A DNA stretch of 9,153 bases from Sphingomonas sp. (GTDB lineage: Bacteria; Pseudomonadota; Alphaproteobacteria; Sphingomonadales; Sphingomonadaceae), in assembly GCA_013812805.1 (NCBI GenBank), contig JACCSV010000117.1, positions 1 to 9,153 of the forward strand, in the 5' to 3' direction. A program made the translations under genes and the position numbers. Under the pieces are notes generated by a model that worked only from the letters and a program-made list of their open reading frames with translations, had not been told where the DNA came from and did no database searches. The stretch's first letter is position 1. Each line of letters opens with the position of its first letter. Shown here piece by piece: positions 5,982 through 9,153 of the stretch.

Positions 5982-6121
5982 TTCCTCCCTACGAGTGAAG
6001 CTCGTGGGGAGGGGGACCAGCCGAAGCCGAAAGGCGGAGGCTGGTGGAGGGGTAGTCCGCCCGGAAACCCCTCCCCCATGCTTCGCATGGTCCCCCTCCC
6101 CGGCATTGCTGGGGAGGAATT
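5980..6121. repeat. Multi-hairpin palindromic element between rplY and pth
   Basis: The ends are complementary: AATTCCTCCC (5980-5989) against GGGAGGAATT (6112-6121). Five stems lie inside: 5984-5995 with 6001-6012 (12 pairs including one G-T, 5-nt loop); 6016-6022 with 6039-6045, enclosing GCC-GAAA-GGC; 6046-6053 with 6067-6074 (8 bp); 6076-6081 with 6085-6090; 6095-6104 with 6108-6117. The element covers the last two bases of the rplY stop codon and reaches to five bases before the pth start. It resembles the compound GC-rich intergenic palindromes scattered in sphingomonad genomes; a non-autonomous mobile origin is inferred. Confidence 0.75.
6095..6118 (+). promoter_or_regulatory. Hairpin sequestering the pth ribosome-binding site
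   Basis: The right-most stem of the palindromic element pairs 6095-6104 with 6108-6117 (loop ATT). The GGGGAGGA that must act as the pth Shine-Dalgarno sequence (6111-6118, eight bases before the ATG) forms its descending arm. Free mRNA would therefore hide this site unless ribosomes or a factor open the stem. Confidence 0.5.
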
Positions 6122-6126
6122 GATCG

Positions 6127-6699
6127 ATGCAAATCTGGGTCGGCCTCGGCAATCCCGGCGCCAAATATGCGCTTCAGCGGCACAACGTCGGCTTCATGGC
6201 GGTCGACGCGGTCGGCGAAATCCATCGCTTCCCGCAGCCGCGAAAAGCCTTCCGAAGCCTCGTCACCGAGGGCCGCGTCGGCAGCCAGCGGGTGCTTCTG
6301 GTGCGGCCGCAAACCTTCATGAACGACAGCGGCGATGCGGTTCAGCAGGCGCTCCGCTTCTACAAGCTCGACTTGGCAGCCCTCACCGTCTTCCACGACG
6401 AGCTCGACCTGGCGCCGATGAAGGTCAAGGTGAAGCAAGGCGGCGGCACCGCCGGGCATAACGGCCTGCGCTCGATCGACGCCTGCCTCGGCCCCGACTT
6501 CCGCCGGGTGCGGATCGGCATCGGCCACCCCGGGCACAAGGACAAGGTCACCCCTTATGTGCTCGGCAATTACGCCAAGGCGGAAATGGACCCGCTGGCG
6601 GACTTGCTCGCGGCCATCGCCAGCGAGGCCGACTGGCTCGCCGACGGCAACGACGTCCGCTTCATGAGCGACGTCGCGCTGAGGATGCAGCCGGAGTGA
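6127..6699 (+). CDS. pth: Peptidyl-tRNA hydrolase
   Basis: 190 residues, the normal length for bacterial Pth. The enzyme cleaves the ester bond between peptide and tRNA in peptidyl-tRNA released from stalled ribosomes, recycling tRNA in the cytoplasm. Family landmarks are all present: VGLGNPG with Asn9, RHNVGF with the catalytic His19, RPQTFMNDSG with Asn66, FHDELDL with Asp91, and GGGTAGHNGLRS with His111 and Asn112. These match the active-site set known from E. coli Pth (Asn10, His20, Asn68, Asp93, Asn114). The start is fixed by the N-terminal strand IWVGLGNPG. Its Shine-Dalgarno sequence belongs to the palindromic element upstream. The stop codon overlaps the start of the next gene by four bases (GTGA), so the two are probably translationally coupled. 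Confidence 0.97.
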   Translation: MQIWVGLGNPGAKYALQRHNVGFMAVDAVGEIHRFPQPRKAFRSLVTEGRVGSQRVLLVRPQTFMNDSGDAVQQALRFYKLDLAALTVFHDELDLAPMKVKVKQGGGTAGHNGLRSIDACLGPDFRRVRIGIGHPGHKDKVTPYVLGNYAKAEMDPLADLLAAIASEADWLADGNDVRFMSDVALRMQPE

Positions 6700-7289
6700 G
6701 CGTCCGCAGCCTGTTCGTCACCCAGCTCTACGAGGCGCAGCTCGCCGAGCCGGCGCTACTGGGCGAACTTGCACACTCGATCCGCTCGCTTGCCGCCGAC
6801 GACTCGGCCGGCAAGGCGTGGAGCCGCGAGCATGGCTACAAGGGCTACACCAGCTACGCCTCGCTCAACGATCTGCCGAAACGCGACCCGGCGTTCGCAG
6901 ACCTGGCCAAGCTGCTGACGCGCCACTCCGGCGCGTTTGCCAGGGACTGCGGTTTCGAGCGCAAGCCGCGCCTCGACAGCCTGTGGGTGAATCTGTTGAA
7001 AGGCGGTGGGCATCACAGTGGACACATCCACCCGCACAGCGTCCTCTCCGGCACGTTTTACGTCGAGGTGCCCACGGAGACGGGGTCGATCCGCTTCGAG
7101 GACCCGCGGCTGCCACTAATGATGGCGGCGCCGAAGCGGCGCGAGAACGCGCCGGATGAGCTTAGACCGTTCGTCACCGTCGAGCCGCGGCCCGGGCTGC
7201 TGCTGCTCTGGGAAAGCTGGCTCCGCCACGAGGTGCTCGCCGGCCGGGGCAAGGGCGAGCGTCTCAGCGTCAGCTTCAATTTCGCCTGA
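6696..7289 (+). CDS. Putative 2-oxoglutarate/Fe(II)-dependent oxygenase (TIGR02466-like)
   Basis: 197 residues from a GTG overlapping the pth stop codon; GAGGA at 6681-6685 lies ten bases upstream. The core has the double-stranded beta-helix pattern of this oxygenase group: LDSLWVNLLKGGGHHSGHIHPHSVLSGTFYVEVP (93-126), then IRFEDPR (132-138), and a final strand GLLLLWESWLRHEV (167-180) followed by ERLSVSFNF. His112 or a near neighbour in the HxHPxS motif and the distal His178 are the likely iron ligands, and Arg189 is a candidate for binding 2-oxoglutarate. The residue that acts as the acidic ligand is not obvious, so the exact metal set is uncertain. The substrate is unknown; a hydroxylation of protein or small molecule is the family expectation. 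It is coupled to pth, and its stop codon is eight bases from that of the convergent hydrolase gene. Confidence 0.75.
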   Translation: MSVRSLFVTQLYEAQLAEPALLGELAHSIRSLAADDSAGKAWSREHGYKGYTSYASLNDLPKRDPAFADLAKLLTRHSGAFARDCGFERKPRLDSLWVNLLKGGGHHSGHIHPHSVLSGTFYVEVPTETGSIRFEDPRLPLMMAAPKRRENAPDELRPFVTVEPRPGLLLLWESWLRHEVLAGRGKGERLSVSFNFA

Positions 7290-7297
7290 CTGGAACG

Positions 7298-8434
7298 TCA
7301 CTCCGGCAGGCTTGGATACTCCCAGCGCCAGGGCAAGTCGGACGGACCGAGGATCGCATCGACCAGCCCCGGAAACGCGGCTTCGGCGCGGACGTCGTTC
7401 GACAGGATCACAACGCAACGCCGCTTTATCTCGAGGCAGACCCACGTATTGGCGGTGTTGTCATTGTGACCGCCCTTGAAAAAACCAGAGCCCTGGCGGC
7501 CGTTGAAGGTGACCAGGCCGAGCCCCGCCGCCAGCTGCTTCCAGCGCTTGCCCGGCGCGGCTTCGGGGGCAAGGGTAGGGAATTGCGCTGCCGACGTGAT
7601 CGGTAGCTGGGCCTTGAGCATTTCCGCCCGCGAGCTGGCCTCGATACCGTCACCGCGCATGAAGCCGGCGGCGAAGCGGGCGAAGTCGGCGATGGTCGTA
7701 TCCATCGAGCCTGCCGCGCGGGCTCGGCTGCGCTCGTCGTGGGGCTCGACCTTGCCGTCCGCCAGCCAGCCGTCGGCGAGGTTGTCGGCAAAGTTCGCGC
7801 GCCACATCATGCTGGTGTTCGTCATCCCAAAGCGGTCGAACACGCGGCGCTGCATCTCCTGGCCGAGGTCGAGCCCCAGCCCCTCCTCGAGCACGAATTG
7901 CAACAGGATCAACCCTTCGCCCGAGTAAGCGTAGCGGCCGCCCGGCTCGAAGTGGAATTTGAGCTTCCCATCCGGCTCGACGAAGGCGAAGTTGGCGAAC
8001 CCGGACGAATGCGTTAGCAGGATTCGCGGCGTCAGCTTGCGCCACCGCTCGTCCCCCGCAAGATCGCCCCAATTGCCGTACGCATCGAGATTGCCGTAGG
8101 CCGGGAGCGGCCGCGGAAGATATTCGGCGATCGAGCGGTCGAGGTCGATCCGCCCTTCCTCCACCAACTGCATCACCGTGTAGACGAACACCGGCTTGGT
8201 CAGCGAGGCGCCGTACATGACGGTGTCGGTGGTGAGCGGCGCCCCCGCCGCATTGCGGTTGCCGAACGCCTGGACGGAGACGACCCGCGCGTCGTCGATG
8301 ACCGCGATCGCAAGGCCCTTCGCGCCGGTTTGTGTCATCGCTGCCCTGGCAAGCTCCGCGACACGCGCTTCGCCGGGCACGCCCGCGGCGGCCGGAGCCG
8401 CAATCATTGCCAGCGCCAACGCAAATGCACGCAC
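7298..8434 (-). CDS. Serine hydrolase, beta-lactamase class C / S12 family
   Basis: 378 residues from a GTG at 8434, with a G-rich stretch (8442-8449) as a possible ribosome-binding site. It opens with a signal peptide (MRAFALALAMIAAPAAAG), so the product is periplasmic or secreted. The nucleophile motif SxxK is Ser77-Leu-Thr-Lys80 in YGASLTKPV. The second motif is Tyr170-Ser-Gly in GGRYAYSGEG, as in esterase/peptidase-like members, where true class C lactamases have Tyr-x-Asn. The third motif position is occupied by KGGHND (320-325), with HxN in place of KTG. Other family signs are LLTHSSGF (139-146) and FDRFGMTNTSM (199-209). This favours an esterase or D-amino-peptidase role over beta-lactam resistance. 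It converges on the oxygenase gene with an 8-bp gap, which leaves no room for a terminator outside the coding sequences. Confidence 0.88.
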   Translation of the reverse strand: MRAFALALAMIAAPAAAGVPGEARVAELARAAMTQTGAKGLAIAVIDDARVVSVQAFGNRNAAGAPLTTDTVMYGASLTKPVFVYTVMQLVEEGRIDLDRSIAEYLPRPLPAYGNLDAYGNWGDLAGDERWRKLTPRILLTHSSGFANFAFVEPDGKLKFHFEPGGRYAYSGEGLILLQFVLEEGLGLDLGQEMQRRVFDRFGMTNTSMMWRANFADNLADGWLADGKVEPHDERSRARAAGSMDTTIADFARFAAGFMRGDGIEASSRAEMLKAQLPITSAAQFPTLAPEAAPGKRWKQLAAGLGLVTFNGRQGSGFFKGGHNDNTANTWVCLEIKRRCVVILSNDVRAEAAFPGLVDAILGPSDLPWRWEYPSLPE

Positions 8435-8515
8435 CCTTCATCCCCCGCCACACCGCTGGAAGTTGTCAGCATGCTTCCCTATCGAGCGTCAACGCTTTCC
8501 AGGACAGGATGAGTC

Positions 8516-8566
8516 ATGGGCTTCCGCTGCAGCATCGTCGGGCTTGCGAACGTCCGCTCATCCTAA
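8516..8566 (+). pseudogene. Duplicated 5' fragment of ychF, now a 16-codon open frame
   Basis: It reads MGFRCSIVGLANVRSS and a TAA stop, against MGFRCGIVGLPNVG at the true ychF start (9111). The first 15 bases are identical and 35 of the first 42 bases match without gaps; the GGGCTTGCG/GGCTTGCCG difference looks like two compensating single-base shifts. The upstream AGGA and its 6-nt spacing are also kept (8506-8509 here, 9101-9104 at ychF). The copy stops just before the P-loop GKS and has lost the Pro and Gly of that motif, so it cannot function as a GTPase. Its stop codon is one base before the ATG of the next gene, which has no ribosome-binding site of its own. It therefore probably acts as a coupled leader. 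Confidence 0.8.
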
Positions 8567-8567
8567 G

Positions 8568-9077
8568 ATGCGCCGGATCCTCGTCATTGGATCGCCCGGT
8601 GCGGGCAAGTCCACCCTCGCCGCCGACATCGCGCGACTGACAGGCCTGCCGCTGATCCACCTCGACCAGCACTATTGGCGCTCCGGCTGGACCGAGCCGC
8701 GGCAAGAGGACTGGCTCGACAAAGTGCGGCAGCTGATTGCCGGGGATCGGTGGATCATGGACGGCAATTACGGCGGGTCGCTGCGGTTGCGGCTGAGCCG
8801 CGCGGACACCGTGGTCCATCTCGATTTGCCGGCCTGGCTCTGCGTCACGCGTATCTTGCGCCGCATCGTCGGCTCCTGGCGAAAGGTCCGCCCGGACATG
8901 GCGGAGGGCTGCCCCGAACAGTTCCGCGCGGAGTTCATCCTCTACGCGGCGACGTTCCGGATCCATCGCCGCGAGCGCGTCATGCGAATGCTCGACGGCT
9001 TCACCGGCCGCATTATCCCGCTGAAGAGCGCTGCCGAGGTTCGCAGCTTCTTGGCATCACTCGATCACAGCGGCTAA
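8568..9077 (+). CDS. Small P-loop ATPase, adenylate-kinase/FlaR-like ('topology modulation' type)
   Basis: 169 residues from the ATG at 8568. Walker A is GSPGAGKST (8-16). The sequence continues as in the small kinase-like AAA proteins often named topology modulation protein or FlaR: PLIHLDQHYWRSGW (28-41), a WIMDGNYGGSLRLRLSRADTVVHLDLP region (about 62-88), and a basic helical part RILRRIVGSWRKVRP. The real activity of this group is not established; a nucleotide or small-molecule kinase is the structural expectation, and the topology name is historical. The frame is open far upstream through the antisense strand of the hydrolase gene, but no start with a ribosome-binding site exists there. 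The short ychF-like frame ends one base before this start, so translation by re-initiation is likely. True ychF begins 33 bp downstream. Confidence 0.82.
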   Translation: MRRILVIGSPGAGKSTLAADIARLTGLPLIHLDQHYWRSGWTEPRQEDWLDKVRQLIAGDRWIMDGNYGGSLRLRLSRADTVVHLDLPAWLCVTRILRRIVGSWRKVRPDMAEGCPEQFRAEFILYAATFRIHRRERVMRMLDGFTGRIIPLKSAAEVRSFLASLDHSG

Positions 9078-9110
9078 GGCCCGCGCACTCCCTGAAACCG
9101 AGGAACTGAG

Positions 9111-9153
9111 ATGGGCTTCCGCTGCGGCATTGTCGGCTTGCCGAACGTCGGCA
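9111..9153 (+). CDS. ychF: Ribosome-binding ATPase YchF, 5' end only
   Basis: The first 14 codons, MGFRCGIVGLPNVG, are the characteristic start of the Obg-family protein YchF/OLA1, leading into the P-loop (NVGKS) just beyond the window edge. AGGA (9101-9104) lies six bases before the ATG. YchF hydrolyses ATP and binds ribosomes. ychF commonly follows pth in bacteria; here three genes lie between them. The gene runs off the right edge, so nothing can be said about its integrity. Confidence 0.9.
   Translation, partial: MGFRCGIVGLPNVG

Noticed and set aside
5313..6164. Minus-strand 283-residue frame across rplY and the palindromic element
   Set aside because: It is antisense to rplY with a low-complexity composition and spans the hairpin element.
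8463..8492. Possible promoters in the gap before the ATPase and hydrolase genes (TTGTCA on +, TTGACG on -)
   Set aside because: Neither -35-like hexamer has an acceptable -10 at 16-18 bp.
8196..8567. Upstream extension of the P-loop ATPase
   Set aside because: It is antisense to the hydrolase gene, has no start with a ribosome-binding site, and the Walker A motif sits at the usual distance from the ATG at 8568.
9078..9110. Separate promoter or small RNA between the ATPase gene and ychF
   Set aside because: The 33 bp hold only the ychF ribosome-binding site; no promoter or hairpin stands out.

Overview
The window looks like chromosome of a high-GC alphaproteobacterium, most likely a sphingomonad (order Sphingomonadales). 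The main grounds are the core block rplY (L25/Ctc) - pth - ... - ychF, a lone glycine-rich beta-type domain of a kind I associate with sphingomonad surface proteins, and short hairpin repeats of the 'TGTCCGC...GCGGACA' type between genes. The taxon is an inference from gene content; there is no rRNA or other marker here.

Left part (1-5200) is accessory. In order: a TraB/GumN-family protein (+), a small acidic glycine-rich protein (+), a five-helix membrane protein (-), a glycine-zipper lipoprotein (-), an AraC-type regulator (+) and a secreted four-cysteine protein of unknown function (+). All six gaps between neighbouring genes, from 792 to the start of rplY, hold one copy of the same 26-29 bp hairpin repeat, always in the same orientation whatever the direction of the genes. 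No copy is seen to the right of rplY. The lipoprotein and regulator genes diverge from a 269-bp gap that carries two separate perfect 7-2-7 inverted repeats, one of them covering the regulator's GTG start.

Right part (5200-9153) is a core translation block with insertions. rplY has a recognisable -35/-10 promoter followed at once by a terminator-like hairpin with a T7 run, suggesting attenuation in a leader of about 60 nt. The rplY-pth gap is filled by a multi-hairpin palindromic element whose left end covers the rplY stop codon and whose right arm contains the pth Shine-Dalgarno sequence. pth overlaps by 4 nt a putative 2-oxoglutarate/Fe(II) oxygenase gene. A convergent serine hydrolase (S12 / class C beta-lactamase fold) follows, then a small P-loop kinase-like ATPase, then the start of ychF at the right edge.

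The most striking single structure is at 8506-8566: a degenerate second copy of the ychF ribosome-binding site and first 14 codons. It ends in a stop codon one base before the ATPase start codon, and the ATPase has no ribosome-binding site of its own. The ATPase gene is therefore bracketed by two ychF starts, and the left remnant probably now serves as a 16-codon leader that feeds ribosomes to it.

No tRNA, rRNA, CRISPR array, transposase or integrase was recognised.
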